Shown: in pieces, positions 1 through 12,142 of the stretch
How the letters are laid out: each line of letters opens with the position of its first letter
Position numbering within the stretch: position 1 is the first letter of the stretch
NCBI RefSeq assembly: GCF_029873635.1
Contig: NC_080422.1
Coordinates: 13,981,936 to 14,045,935 of the forward strand
Source of the DNA: Malania oleifera
Taxonomy: Eukaryota > Streptophyta > Magnoliopsida > Santalales > Ximeniaceae
Direction of reading: 5' to 3'
DNA length: 64,000 nt
Translations under genes and position numbers: made by a program
Notes under the pieces: model-generated
Database searches by the model: none
Seen by the model: only the letters and a program-made list of their open reading frames with translations
What the model was told of the DNA's origin: nothing

Positions 1-1075
1 TTACTCAAAAACCTCTTCAGATGATTGTGTGTTTGTGAAAAAATTCCTAGATGGTACTTATATTTTTCTCTTACTCTATGTTGATGATATGCTCGTTGTA
101 GGACAAAACTTCTCCAAGATTGAAAAGTTGAAATTGGAGTTGAGAAAATATTTTGCTATGAAAGACTTGGGACCGGCAAAACAAAGTCTTGGCATGAAAA
201 TTGTTCATGATTGTGAAAATGGACAAATTTGGTTGTCTCAAGAAAGTTACATTGAAAAAGTTCTTGAGAGGTTCAATATGGATAAAGAAAAACCCGTTGG
301 TTGCCCACTTGCTAGTCACTTCAAGCTTAGTACAAAACAAAGTTCTACAAGTGAGAAAGACTTGGAAGAGATGAAGAAAATTCCTTATGCTTCGGCTGTT
401 GGTTCTTTAATGTATGTAATGGTTTGCACAAGACCAGATTTAGCTCATGTCATTGGAGTTGTTAGTCGGTTTCTCTCTAATCCAGGAAAGGGGCATTGGT
501 TAATGGTAAAATATGATACCTTAGAGGTACTTCAAAGGTGTGTTTGTGCTTTGGAAATGGTAAACCTATGCTCCATGGATTCATGGATGCCGACATGGCC
601 GGTGATGTCAATTCTAGAAAATCAACTTTGGGTTATTTGATTATTTTTACAAAGGGAGTTGTGGCATGACAATCAAAATTACAAAAAATATGTTGCTCTA
701 TCTACTACAGAAGCCGAGTTTATTGTCATTACCGAAGCTTGTAAAGAATTTCTTTGGTTGAAGAGATTCTTGAAAGAATTGGGCATGGAACAAGAAAGGT
801 ATGTTCTTTATTGTGATAGTCAAAGTGCAATTCATTTGAGCAAAAATTCTATCTTCCATTCAAAGTCAAAACATATTGATATTAGATATCATTAGATTCA
901 GGATGTGTTGGGTAAGAAATTGTTGCAACTTGACAAAATTCATACAGATGATAATGGTTTGGATATGATGACAAAAGCATTGTCTAGAGACAAGCATGTG
1001 AAGTGTCGAGTTTATTGGGTGTTCCTCCTTGTGGGGCCCAAGTCTTGGAAAAGTGTTCCACTTTTAAACTTCTTT
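1..1075 (+). pseudogene. Ty1/copia pol 3' part: reverse transcriptase and RNase H, Tork-like
   Basis: This is the C-terminal end of a copia polyprotein entering from the left edge. The reverse transcriptase catalytic block reads LLLYVDDMLVVG near nt 70-105, followed by KDLGPAKQSLGMK and the block before RNase H with VCTRPDLAHVIGVVSRF. A frameshift near nt 510-520 breaks the reading, and the RNase H domain resumes in other frames, with VALSTTEAEF near 690-725 and the CDSQSAIHLSKN block near 810-850. A stop separates that from a tail with the family's terminal DMMTKALSRDK near 960-990. The order and motifs match the TNT1/Tork lineage. It is a decayed fragment, not an expressed gene. Lineage is from motif recognition; boundaries are approximate. 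Confidence 0.9.
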
Positions 1076-1585
1076 TGTTGGGTCTCTTATGCACGGTTCC
1101 AACACCTTATTTTTGGAAAAGGTGGTGTAATATATATATATATTTTTTTTGGTTGGCTTCTCTAAAAAGCTTGGCTGGAGACTTTTGGTATTCTTCCTCT
1201 CATTTTGTGTTTTGTAAGTGCTCTTGGCAGCCCTTGGTCTTAGGCTAGTTCCAGCAAGCAAAATAATCATTATCAACAAATTGGGCTTTGGTTGTGCTTA
1301 CATTTGTACTCTATTTTTGGTTCGCTCTGGGTGCTTTGTTCTCAATATTAGGTGAGGTTTTCATCTTGTTACATTTCTTATACTCTTTTGTATATTTATT
1401 AGGCTTGCGCCTTTTGTACCCACTTTGTACGAACCTTGGTGATAGTGGATTCGGACCGTCGTGTCCTGTGGACATACCTCAATATTTGAAGGAACCACGT
1501 TAAATTTCCAATTTCTCATTTTATTTATTTATTTGCATTACACCATTAATTTATTTGTGGGAATCGCTTATATTTTTTCCCAACA
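1076..1585 (+). repeat. 3' LTR of the Tork-like copia element
   Basis: The segment starts TGTTGGG and ends CCCAACA, a perfect 7-bp terminal inverted repeat with TG/CA ends, right after the pol remnant. The phrase GGAACCACGTTAA near 1491-1503 is typical of copia LTR ends. The 5' partner is outside the window. The start is less certain than the end; a purine-richer stretch 20 bp upstream would allow an earlier boundary. Confidence 0.7.
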
Positions 1586-2559
1586 ATAATCACTTACATA
1601 AACTTAGCTATTGCAGATGACTAGCACATGACTATTACTTCTACTCTATCTATTAACAAATGATAGATTAGAACTTAGATACATTGAGACATTCACTATA
1701 TTATGGTTTTGGTTATGTGTGGAAATAATGGCATGTCAAGGAGAAATATAACTTTTACTTTTCTATTATTCAATTTACATAGAAATATGGGACATGACAC
1801 AAAATATAAAATTGCTAGGAAAGATCCAATACTATGCACGTATTAATTGTAATAATTTTTAAAATTTAAAAATTAAAATTAAATTATGAATCAAATTATC
1901 ATATGATGTTATTTCTCAATATTTGTAGAACTAGTGTACATGTGTCTATAATTTGATTTTTTTGTCCATATATAAAAAATTTAATGAGTACAATGACAGA
2001 CACCTCATATGACTATATGAAATTAAATAAATATAAGCAATTGAAAATAAATAAATAAATAATTATATTGAACATCATACAAATGCATCAAATATTTCAA
2101 AATTCATGTAGAACAAAAAATATCATCTAGTCATGATTGTTTGACTATCTTTGTCTCCCTATAATATAACAATTCAATTATAAGAGCATTGGTTATATGC
2201 ATAAAATTTTTATCTGATAAAAATATAATTAAATAATAAACATTATATTTATCTCTAGTATAATGTCAATATTCATCTCTTAATCAACCTGTGCAATTAA
2301 GGATTAAAACATATTCATATAAAAAATTGATATTTTAAAACCTCCCCAAAAATTTGTACTTTAACTTTTGTAATATCAAATAATAATTAAATTCACTGCT
2401 TATCTTAATTGAATTTATTGATTTCTTTTTATCATTTATGCATTAGATATTATTATTTTTGAATTTCTAATAATTTTATACCTAAAGGGTTATATGTAAT
2501 GCTAAAAGTATTTATGAGTTTATACATAAAAACAATACTCTATGTTAATAATAATTTAA
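1586..2559. other. AT-rich stretch, no gene seen
   Basis: About 970 bp of AT-rich sequence with many short A and T runs lies between the Tork-like LTR and the SIRE-like 5' LTR. No coding frame, terminal repeat pair or recognisable element was found. It is either the target DNA of the two elements or an old, unrecognisable insertion. Confidence 0.6.
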
Positions 2560-4093
2560 TGTTAGCCCTAGTGGCTAAGGTTCTTCTTTCCAGCTAGTTT
2601 TGATGATAACAACCCATTAGTGGGTCTTAGGTTAGCTAATACTTTCCTTAAGTTCAGTTTAGATAAATAGGATAATACTAGAGCAAACAAAAGGATCAGA
2701 CGTTTATCAAAGAAGCAATGAGCGAAGGGTCATAACCAAGGCACATACATGGAACACCTAAAGCATAACCAACCGGAGCATTTATGAAAGCTTGTATTCT
2801 TTACATACTTCTTGGGTTGTGTGTGAGGTAGGATTTATGCTGTAACTCTTTTGCGTATGATGTGTATGAGAATATCTTGCAAGAGCTGAGCAATTGCATT
2901 TGCATTTAGTTCATAGTAGCTTAGAACACTATAACCGAGTTAACACGTGCATACCAAGTCACACACTACATAAGATATCAAAATGAGTTTCAAAATAAGT
3001 TTTCTTAATAAGACATCTTACATCAGGTAAAAACTACACTTGGACAAGGTTGGAACATAATTAGAAGTATTCATGTCATTCGAACTTGTCCTAACACATT
3101 TAGATACTTATTTATGTAGTAAAACCAAGGGACTCGTCAACCAGTATATACTGAGGACTCGTTGATGATAGCAGGGGACTCATTGACTAGGAGATCCCGA
3201 GACCACCTGAGATTGTAGAGGTGACTCGTCGACGAGAACAAGGGGCTCGTCAACTAGTGTATAAAGGTGACTCGTCAACATGAACAGGGGACTTGTCGGC
3301 GAAGAGATACCGAGAACTGTCTGAGATCTGCAAAGAAGGCTCGTTGACGAGAACCTGGCACTCGTCGACTAATGCATGTGTATGACTCGTCGACTAGTCT
3401 GTGGACTTGTCAAAAAGTGGCCTCGAGTTGACTGTAATAAATGTGCGATAACGGCTAGTTTTTACCTTGTCTCTTCTCCATTAATGCCAAACAGCTAGCG
3501 AGCGACATGCTCACCTTCTTGGCAATAAATATACCTTATAAGCATTCATTCTTGATTGATTTAGAGCATTTTATTATTGAGATAATCAGTGAAGTATTCA
3601 TTCTAGGTTTTACTTTGCTCAAACTCTTTTGCTCTCTATTCTTGTCTACATATCATTTGCTGAAAGAGAGTAGTGTGAGGTTTTATTTGTATCATCAGCT
3701 TAAGAAGGAGCATCATCGTGTAATCTTTACATTTGTTTTTTCTTGTATATCTTGAAGGTTCTTGGTGAGCTTTTCTTAGGGTGATTCTTGGTGAGCAGCT
3801 GGGTTTTGTACCTGTGTTGTAAAGGCTTCTCCATCTTGAAGGGGATTGCTTAGTGGATTTGGGAATCTTTGAGTTGGACTCGAGGCATGGATGTAGGCTT
3901 GGTGTCGAACCACGTTAACATCACTGTGTCTAGCTTCTCTTTCCTTATTTCTCTTACTTTACTTATTTGTTTTGAAATATATTGTGGTATATTAATCTTG
4001 CTTCTTGCTAGGGAAATTTTGTGTTTGTAGAAAATTTTAATATCCGCAAAAAACGTCTATTCAATCCCCTTTAGACGCACACCCAAGCCAACA
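2560..4093 (+). repeat. 5' LTR of the SIRE-like element
   Basis: The LTR begins TGTTAGCC and ends GCCAACA two bases before the primer binding site. The phrase GTTTTGATGATAACAA about 40 bp from the start is characteristic of SIRE-type LTRs. At about 1.53 kb it has the expected length. A cluster of CGTCGACG-like motifs (3131-3412) precedes an AT-rich TATA-like sequence at 3525-3533. GGTGTCGAACCACG near 3901 marks the usual distal part. An ORF at 3507-3755 inside it has no homology I recognise and is probably chance. Confidence 0.85.
3131..3533 (+). promoter_or_regulatory. LTR promoter: palindrome cluster plus TATA-like box
   Basis: About a dozen variants of CTCGTCGACGAG occur between 3131 and 3412. 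Examples are GACTCGTCGACGAGAAC near 3223, CTCGTTGACGAG near 3350 and CTCGTCGACTA at two places. They are separated by 15-40 bp. The AT-rich AATAAATATA at 3525-3533 is the best TATA candidate. The position inside the LTR fits U3. Promoter function is inferred from layout only. Confidence 0.5.
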
Positions 4094-4095
4094 AG

Positions 4096-4107
4096 TGGTA
4101 TCAGAGT
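4096..4107 (+). other. Primer binding site, initiator tRNA-Met
   Basis: TGGTATCAGAGT follows the LTR end with a 2-bp gap. It is the standard complement to the 3' end of plant initiator tRNA-Met and fixes the LTR boundary. Confidence 0.93.
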
Positions 4108-4151
4108 TAGTCGCTAAACCTTCAGAATAACATCTAGAGCGCAAAGATCAA

Positions 4152-5889
4152 ATGGAAGATATGTTTTCCAAAGGACAATATGTTGATCGTCCACCAAAGT
4201 TCAGCGGAAGCAACTACCCTACATGGAAAGACCGAATGACAATACTCATCTAATCATACGACTTGAAAATGTGGAATGTGATCACCAAAGGAGATTACGT
4301 ATTCAAAGAAGACGAAGGTGAGCTCATACCAATCAATAAGTTGTCAGACGCCGACTCGAGGTTGATGCAACTAAATTTCAAAATAAAAAATTTTCTCTAT
4401 TGTGCTAGGAGTGATGAAGAGTACAACCGTATTTGCGGATGTAACACCACAAAGGAAATAGGGAAAAGCTCCAGGTAACGTATGAAGGTACGTCTCAAGT
4501 TAAAAAATCAAAAATCTATATGTTGGTTAAAGAATATGAAATGTTTAAAATGGAAGAAGGTGAGTCAATTACTTCCATGTTTACACGCTTTACGTATATA
4601 ACAAATGGTTTGAAAGTACTAAGTAAGGAATACTCTATGGAAGACAATGTGTAGAAAGTGCTTCATTCATTGCCTGAATCGTGGCATGCAAATTCTATGA
4701 CAATTAAAGAAGCAAAAGACCTATCTAAGGTCACTCTTGATTAGCTCATTGGGTCTCTCATGACTTATGAGATCAAGAAGAAGAATGCTAGTACTAAAGT
4801 AGAAAAGCCGAAAAAGACAATGGATATAGCTTTAAAGACAGCAAGCAAAAAGGAAATTATTGAAGAAGAAGAGAGTGACAATGATGAAGAAATAACTCTC
4901 ATCACTAAGAGAATCAAAAGATTCTTATTGAACAAAAAGGTCGGTAAGCAAAAGGAAAAAGGAGAATCAAACATAAGGTGCTTCAATTACAAGAAGCCCA
5001 GACACCGTATAGTTGAATGTCCCCAATTCAAAAAGGGCAACAATTAACAAGGGAACAAAAAGAAATATAAGGCCATGAATGCAACCGAGTGGGATGAGCT
5101 TGATAGATTCTCTATCGATGGAGAAAACGAAGAAGAAGTCGTAAACTTTTTCTTCAATGTGGATGAGCAAGATGAGGTAAATTTTGATGAAGAATACTTT
5201 CCTTCATTAGATGAGTTAGAAGAAACTTAGAAAACTTTATAATGAATTAATTGCAACTAAAAGGAGAAATAAACATCTTGAGGAAACACACTCAAAATGC
5301 AAGAAAAAGGAAGTATGTCTTTGTTCTGCTTTAAAGGAAGAAAATGCATCTTTGAATACAAAAATTGAAGACCTTAATGAAAGTTTTTGAATAGATCATG
5401 AGTTTTTCCAAAAGAAAATCGAAAATTTGAAAAATCAAATTGAAGAAAGTGTTGAGGAAAACTTGTCTTTAAAGAAGGAAATTAAGGACCAAAGTAAGAT
5501 TATTTACAAGTTTACCAATGGAAAGGAGAATTTTGACAAATTACTTGGGGCTCAAAGATTTGGGATTTTCAAAGAAGGTTTAGGTTATGGGTTTTCATCT
5601 TCCAAATCTATTGGTTTTACAAATCTATGTGTCAAAAGAAACTCATTACCAAGCAAAAATCTAGCCCCCAAACCAAACCTTTTGCATGCTAATAAAACTT
5701 ACCTATATTGTGAAAGAAAGGGTCATGTACGCTTCACTTGTCCTTTTAGAGGAAATAGAGGAAAAGAAAAGAAGTACGTATGGGTGATCAAGAACTCTAA
5801 CCCCATAGGACCTAAGGAAAATTGGGTACCAAAACAAATCACCAAACTATATTTGCAGGTTTGCTTGAAGACCTCTTCAATGAAGAGCA
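4152..5889 (+). pseudogene. SIRE-like gag, interrupted
   Basis: The gag start is taken as the ATG at 4152, giving MEDMFSKGQYVDRPPKFSG and then the conserved NYPTWKDRM block. A TAA at about 4251 interrupts the same frame, and further frame changes follow near 4480 and 4740. Two nucleocapsid knuckles are recognisable but damaged. Near 4978-5020 the second Cys of CX2CX4HX4C is Tyr (CFNYKKPRH). Near 5700-5745 the first Cys is Tyr (YLYCERKGH). A charged, coiled-coil-like stretch lies at about 5230-5560. Gag normally forms the virus-like particle core; this copy cannot. Confidence 0.85.
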
Positions 5890-7464
5890 AGTGGGTCCTT
5901 GACAGTGGGTGCACAAGACATATGATAGGAGACACCTGCAAATTTATTTCTCTTTCCTACAAAAAATAAAGGGCTTGTGACATTCAGAGACAACGCCAAG
6001 GGAAGAATCATTGGTAAAGGTAAAATAGGTAATTCATCTCTTTCTATCGAAAATGTTGCACCTGTAGATACGCTTAAGCATAACTTGTTGAGTATTAGTT
6101 AGCTATGCGATAAAGGACTAAATGTTTTATTTCAATCTACACAATGCTTAATAATTAACTTGAATGGAAATACTATCTTAGTAGACAAGTGTGAATCAAA
6201 CATCTACACCATTGAATTTGATGATATTAATTCTTGTGATGTTAAGTGTTTGGCCGTAACAAGTGAAACTAGTTGGCTATAGCATAGGAGGTTAGGTCAT
6301 GCTAGCATGGACCTTTTGCATAGATTATCTTCTAAAGAACTAGTGAATGGCTTACCTAAGGACAACTACATTAAATACAAAGTGTGTGATGCTTGTCAAT
6401 ATGGAAAACAAAGTAAATCATCTTTCAAAACTAAGAAAATGATTTCCACATCAAAACCTTTAGAATTAATACACATTGATCTATTTGGGCCAAATGATGT
6501 TGCAAGCATAAATGGAAAATTGTATGCATTTGTTATTGTTGATGATTTCTCAAGATTATTTTTCTAGAAAACAAAAGTAACACATGTGGTGCTTTCATTC
6601 ACTTTTGTGGAAAAGAACAAAACGAAAAAGGAATGCCCAATGTTCACAACAAGAGTGATAGGGGAAGAGAATTTAGAAACCAAGAGTTAGAAGATTTTTG
6701 TAATGAAAATGGTTATTCACACAACTTTTCCACACCTAAAACTCCATAACAAAATGGAGTAGTTGAAAGAAAGAACCGAGCGCTTTCTTGCTAGAACAAG
6801 GCTTAATGAACATAAACTTCCAAAATATTTTTAGGCTAAAGTCATTAGTACAGCTTGCCATGTTAATAACCATGTCATTATTAGATCCAAAATAGGCAAA
6901 GCCCCATATGAGATATGGAAGGGTAGAAAACCAAACATCTCCCACTTCAAAGTCTTTGGATGCAAATGCATTATTTTAAATGATAGAGACCATTTAGAAA
7001 AATTCAACTCAAAATCCGAGGAAGGGACTTTCCTAGAGTAAGAGTATTTAATAAAAGGACCCAAACTGTTCAAGAATCAACACGTGTTGTTTTTTTATGA
7101 AACTAACTCATATGCACCCAAAGTAACAGTTGACTTGGATGAACAAGTGACAACCATGAGAATTGAAAGGGAACTTGAGCAACTTAATATAAATGATGAA
7201 CAAAATGAAAAATTCCAAGAAATCAAAACTGATCATGAAGAGTCATCACCTAAGGAAGATTCTGTAAGACCTGAAGAAGAAAATCAGGAACTCCCTAGAG
7301 CTTGAAAATTCGTTAGAAATCACCCAACTAATCTCATCATAGGTAATCGATCCCAAGGAGTTAGTATTAGGTCTCATTTGCGAAGTGGATGTAATCATGT
7401 AGCCTTCGTGTCCCAAATAGAGCATAAGAACTTTGAGGAGGCTGAAAATGACGAGAATTGGATC
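5890..7464 (+). pseudogene. SIRE-like pol 5' part: protease and integrase
   Basis: The aspartic protease active-site block WVLDSGCTRHM lies at about 5891-5925. The catalytic Asp-Ser-Gly is intact, but the frame stops at 5967. The integrase N-terminal HHCC region is seen around 6285-6420, with RRLGHAS, then HRL and CDACQYGKQ. The DDE core begins with HIDLFGP near 6475-6495 and VDDFSRLFF, and ends in a stop at 6565. Later integrase pieces are spread over frames at 6600-7070. The linker to reverse transcriptase reaches NFEEAENDENW at about 7430-7463, where an antisense solo LTR interrupts. The inactive state is clear from the stops. Confidence 0.85.
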
Positions 7465-9486
7465 TGAAAAACAAGGTGTAGCCCCAAGAGGGTGGGGTAA
7501 ATTAGGTTTTAAAATTTTTCTTTTAAATCTTTTTAGGAATTCTTAACTTGTTGTTGATTCTTCAAACTTTCAGCAAAAATTTATTTCTTTATTTAATTCA
7601 CAACCACACAAACATTCAATCATTCAAGTAATCAATCAACCAAACAATTTGAAAGTAAACAACCAAGCCAAGATTAAAGAATGCAACACTTTAGTAATGT
7701 AAAAACTTAAGATGGTTGTTTGTTTATATAAACCATGTGGATATGAATTTGAACCAAGCCCTGTATATATGAAATCGTTTCTTCAATGCAAACCACGACT
7801 CAATTCCCAAACAATTCAGAATTTAAAGAAACTCTCTAGTTAATTTGTTTTTGGGTGTTAACTAAACAACGTACTTTCTTTTGAGTTTTTCACAAAGTTT
7901 TGATCAACCAACGTACTCCCTTTTGGTTTCCGCAATCCCAAATTAAAATTAAATTTAAGTTTATTTAATTTCCAAATTTACGTAGTATATATGATTAAGA
8001 AATTAAATCATTCACGCAATTTATATGTGCTGAAAATAAAGAGCAAGGGAAAGAGAGAGTGAGACCACAGCTTTTACGAGGTTCGACTTATCCCCAGCCT
8101 ACATCCTTGCCTTTGGCAAACCACCAAGGTTCACTGAAACCAATTCCTTTGCTGGGCGGAACAACACCGTTTACACACTCTTTTAGTAGGCTAGAGTCCA
8201 CCTTTCCAAGTGATACCCCACACTCGGTCATTCCTTCAATAGGCTAGAGTCTGCCTCTTAAAGTGATATCCCCACACTTAGCCAACAATCTAAACACCTT
8301 GGAACGTCAAAGAACTACAAGAAAACACAAGATATAAGCTGCGTACAAGTATACTCTCACAAAGAGCAGATTAGTACAATTTCAAAATTATATACTTTCA
8401 ATGTAATTCAATATAAAGAAATTGAAGCTAGATTGAACTAAATCACCAAATTTATCTTTCTTGGATTGAAAGATTCAGACTTTGAAGACACAAATTCGGA
8501 GTTTGGATCAACAGCAACTCAGTAGTAAAAGCAAGATGTGAACAAGAGAGATTTAGAGCACTTTGAGAATTCTTGATTGCTGAGAATTTTTCTTTGTTGT
8601 ATAAAAATTTTGTTTTTAGGGGCTATTTATAAATGTTTAAAGGTTAATACCTTGTCCCCCAAGTTTTCTTGGAGTATGGACTAGTTCTTGAAAAGAGTAG
8701 TGCCCAAGAAACCAATTTTAAAACATTTTCTATTGGAATTTTTAAACACTATTCAAGTGACACTATTCGAGTGGCAGTCACCTGCCATGAACTGTCAGTC
8801 ACCTGCCATAGTTCAAACCTGAAACTCAGAAGGTAGGCAGTCGCCTGCCAAAGCACAGGCAGGTGCCTAGCTTGACCACCTAGTCGCCTGACAGGTTCAT
8901 GGCAGTCACCTGGGACCCTACTGTTCGTCATTTTTTAATTTCTAAAATGAGCAGTCACCTACTTGAGTTGGGCAGTCGCTTGGCTTCTAGAAAATTGATT
9001 TTAACTTTGAAAACTTCTTCTCTTTTAAGGCCTTTATTTTTTTATTTAAGAAAACATATTTTAAGGTCTTCATAATTGGTTTCTTAGTTTCTTTTTCTTA
9101 ATGAGCTTCAATTCAATTTATATTGAGTATTACATGAAATACTTACATAGAGACTTCCTTAAGACTCTTAAACCCTTCAACTCTTGAAGTCTTCATGTAT
9201 GTCCTCGTTTTGAGTCCATCTTTTCTTCATGCTTTCAATATACTTTAGGCTTTTAGCAAGTTTCATTAATATGCACTGTTCTTATAATCTTCAAGCTCTA
9301 TTAAATCATCTTTGAATCCATGCCTTAAGCGTAATATGATCATCCTTCTTTGAAGTACAAGCTTTCATGAATTATTTAACCTTGCATTCATCATTGAGTC
9401 CTGAAAAGACATCACTAAACAAAGCATGTTAAGTTCTACTTGTTTGTTAGTATCAAAACAAGATGTTAAGCTTTGTAAGGCCAACA
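7465..9486 (-). mobile_element. Antisense solo LTR of a SIRE-type copia element
   Basis: Read on the minus strand, the insert begins TGTTGGCC at 9486, with TTGATACTAACAAAC shortly after, as in SIRE LTRs. It ends in TCA at 7465. It is flanked by GGATC (7460-7464) and TGATC (9487-9491), a one-mismatch 5-bp target duplication. Removing it and one duplication joins the pol frame across the linker into reverse transcriptase. No primer site, gag or pol is inside, so it is a solo LTR. It carries a palindrome cluster at 8770-8990 and a TATA box. Confidence 0.82.
8624..8990 (-). promoter_or_regulatory. Solo-LTR promoter: GGCAGTCACCTGCC cluster upstream of TATA
   Basis: About nine copies of a degenerate near-palindrome (GGCAGTCGCCTGCC and variants such as CAGTCACCTGCC) lie between 8770 and 8990. 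On the minus strand a TATAAATA box follows at 8631-8624, about 140 bp downstream. The vocabulary differs from the CGTCGACG clusters elsewhere, but the position relative to TATA is the same. The promoter role is inferred. Confidence 0.5.
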
Positions 9487-10552
9487 TGATCATCGCCATG
9501 CAAGAAGAACTTGACCAATTCGAAAGAAACAAAGTATGGGAACTGGTTCCTAAACCCAAGAACACAACGATAATAGGCACAAAAGGGGTGTTTAGGAATA
9601 AGAAAGATGAAGATGGTAACACTGTGAGAAATAAAGCAAGGCTTGTTGTACAAGGGTATAACCAATAAGAAGGAATTGACTATGATGAAACTTATGCCCC
9701 TATAGCAAGACTTAAGGCTATCTGGATGTTACTTGTTTTCGCTTGCCATAATGACTTCAAATTATTTCAAATGGATGCAAAGAGTGCCTTTCTAAATGGA
9801 TACATAAATAAAGAAGTCTATGTTAAGCAACCCCTAGGATTTGAGAGTCATGCACACCCTGAATATGTATTTAAACTCTCAAAATCTCTTTATGGATTTA
9901 AGAAAGCACCAAAAGCATGGAATGAACAACTAAGTAAGTTTCTTTTGGATGATGGTTTCACAAGAGGACACTTTGATACTACCCTGTTCTTGAAACATAA
10001 AGGAAATGATATGCTTATTGTACAAATTTATGTAGACGATATTATTTTTGGTGCCATAAATGAAATCATATGCAAAGATTTTGTCAGGTCTATGCAAGAG
10101 ACTTTTGAAATGAGTATGATGGGAGAATTGACATTCTTTCTAGGCTTGCAAAAAAAAAAACGAATAAAGAATGAGATCTTCATTAATCAAGCTAAGTACG
10201 TCAAGGACATGCTCAAGAAATTTGGACTTGAAATAGGAAAAACCAAAGCAACCCCTATGAGCATAACAACAAAGCTTGATAGTGATGAAAAAGGAAAGAA
10301 TGTTGACCAAAAATTATATAGAGGGATGATTGGTAGTTTACTGTACCTCACTTCTAGAAGGCCAGACATTATATTCAGTGTTTGCTTGTGTGCTAGACTC
10401 CAGTTATATCCCAAAGAGTCACATCTAAATGTCGTGAAGAGAATTTTTAGGCACCTAGTAGGAACACATGACTTAGGACTCTTTTACCCAAAGAATGCTC
10501 CTTTTGGTCTTACCTGCTTTTCAGATGCTAACTATAGGGGATGCAAAACCGA

Positions 10553-10602
10553 TAGAAAAAGTATTAGTGGAACATAATAGAAAAAGTACTAGTGGAACAT
10601 GT
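10553..10602 (+). repeat. 25-bp direct tandem duplication in RNase H region
   Basis: TAGAAAAAGTATTAGTGGAA at 10553 is repeated from 10578 with one mismatch, giving a 25-bp unit. Since 25 is not a multiple of three, the duplication shifts the frame and explains why one reading ends at 10577 and RNase H continues in another. Confidence 0.85.
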
Positions 10603-10697
10603 CACTTCCTTGTACATTCTGTTGTATCATGGTTTTGTAAGAAACAAACCTCCGTTGCACTCTCAACCATCGAGACTGAATATATAGCAGCTAGTAG

Positions 10698-11713
10698 TAG
10701 GGGTGAGCAAACGGTCGGTTCGGCCAAATTCGGGTAATTAATCGAATTAATCGAAAAATTCGGTTAAATAAAATCATTAACTGAACTAACCGAATTGGAA
10801 GAGGAAACCGAACTGGACCTGACCGAATTACCTGAACGGGTAATTCGGTTAACCGATTTTAATCGACTTTAACCGAAATTATTTAAAATTGATTATTATA
10901 CAAAAAATTAAAAAAACCAAAAATGTCGATAAATGCAAACCCAAAAAACACGCATAAATATAATAACAAAAGTGGAAGAAGAAGAAGAAGAAGAAAAAGA
11001 AGAGGAGGAGGAGAAGAGGAAGAGTTACTGGGGTTTGGGTTTGCACGGCGAGCTGGTGGCTGAGAGTCTGAGATGTTGAGGACTGAGACGAGAGGTTGGA
11101 CTCTAGCGTCTGGAGTCTGGAGAGCTGAGCTGCCGAAGACTCGAAGAGGCCAGAGGGGATTTGCCAACTCCAAGAGGTGGTCCACTGGTCCGATGGAGAG
11201 GCCAGAGAGTTGCGGCTTGCGAGCGTGCGCCGTGAGGGGCAGATCGGCAGAGCACAGAGAAACTGAGAAAGTGAGAAACCCTAACTCTAATCCCCAATCC
11301 GGCAATCCCCAGATTCCCCACTGTGAGTCTGTGAGTGTGAAGTGTGAACGAAGCCTTTTTTTCCCCCTAGCCGGCCAGCCCCAAGCCCCAAGCAGGTAGC
11401 GGCCAAGCCCGAGTCACGCGACTGCTGTTGCAGCTGTTCAGTGTTCACACAGTCACACTTCACTCAGTTCACTGCCTTGCCCGACCACGGACCACCCTAT
11501 TATAAATTATATTAAAAATGTAAACTATTAGTAATTCGGTTAATCGGTTAACCAATATTTTTTTAACCGTTAACCGAACCGAAACCGATTAACCGAAAGT
11601 TTGTATAATTTTAACTAAACCGACCGAACCGGATTTTTTACCTGAACCGAACAGGCCAATTTTGGCCGGTTAATCCGGTTAATTCGGTTTTTACCAAATT
11701 ATGCTCACTCCTT
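10698..11713. mobile_element. Non-autonomous hAT transposon, 1016 bp
   Basis: The insert is bounded by a perfect 8-bp target duplication, GCTAGTAG, at 10690-10697 and 11714-11721. Its ends are imperfect terminal inverted repeats: TAGGGGTGAGCA on the left, and AAGGAGTGAGCA reading inward from the right. The subterminal parts are full of CGGTTAA/AACCG motifs, typical of this hAT MITE group. The centre (about 11030-11480) is much richer in G+C than its surroundings. ORFs there (for example 11073-11399) have no recognisable domain. Precise removal joins the RNase H frame. Strand cannot be assigned without a transposase. Confidence 0.9.
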
Positions 11714-12100
11714 GCTAGTAGTTGTTGCGCTCAAGCATTATATATGAAGCAGCAACTCGAGGACTTTAAAATTTTGATAAAGGGTACACCAATTCATTGT
11801 GAAAATACCAGTACCATCAACATCTCGAAGAACCCGTGCTTGCATTCTAGGGCTAAGCATATTGAAATCTGGCACCATTTTATTCGAGACCATGTACAAA
11901 AGGGGGACATTGAATTAGTATATGTAAATAATGAAAATCAATTAGCCGATATTTTGACTAAACCCCTAAACAAAGAAAGATTTAGTAAAATTATACATGA
12001 GTTGGGTATGTGCACTCCAAAGGATTTATGTTAAAACTCCCAATCATTTTTTTTCTTAAATGACTCAAAACCTGAAATCACAAAGTTGTAGTTTCAACTG

Positions 12101-12142
12101 CACTCGTCGACGAGCCAGAGGCTATCGTCGACGATTTATAAA
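12101..12142 (+). promoter_or_regulatory. Putative internal promoter upstream of ORF3
   Basis: Two CGTCGACGA palindromes (near 12104 and 12126) are followed directly by TTTATAAA with TATAAA at 12137-12142. A CT-rich leader (12240-12300) follows, then the ORF3 ATG at 12347 in a CCATGGC context. This is a compact version of the LTR promoters in the same window but lies between pol and ORF3. Function is inferred; no transcript evidence is available. Confidence 0.4.

Larger units (their letters stand above)
9487..12034 (+). pseudogene. SIRE-like pol 3' part: reverse transcriptase and RNase H
   Basis: Reverse transcriptase starts at MQEELDQFERNKVWELVPKP just after the solo LTR. A TAA at 9666 interrupts, and the long frame 9726-10577 carries FQMDAKSAFLNGYI, SLYGFKKAPKAWNEQ and the catalytic IYVDDIIFGA near 10027-10056. 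A 25-bp tandem duplication at 10553-10602 shifts the frame. RNase H then reads VALSTIETEYIAASS up to the hAT insertion at 10698. It resumes at 11722 with CCAQALYMKQQLEDF, NISKNPCLHSRAKHIE and the terminal QLADILTKPLNKE, and stops at 12034. Confidence 0.9.

Noticed and set aside
4096-4107. Possible tRNA gene
   Set aside because: Only the 12-base complement to a tRNA 3' end is present here, and likewise at 27868, 53393 and 55859. These are primer sites; no cloverleaf can be formed.
11073-11399. Arg-rich ORF in the hAT core as a host gene
   Set aside because: Overlapping long frames exist on the other strand (10883-11305, 11103-11321), as GC-rich sequence gives by chance, and no domain is recognisable.
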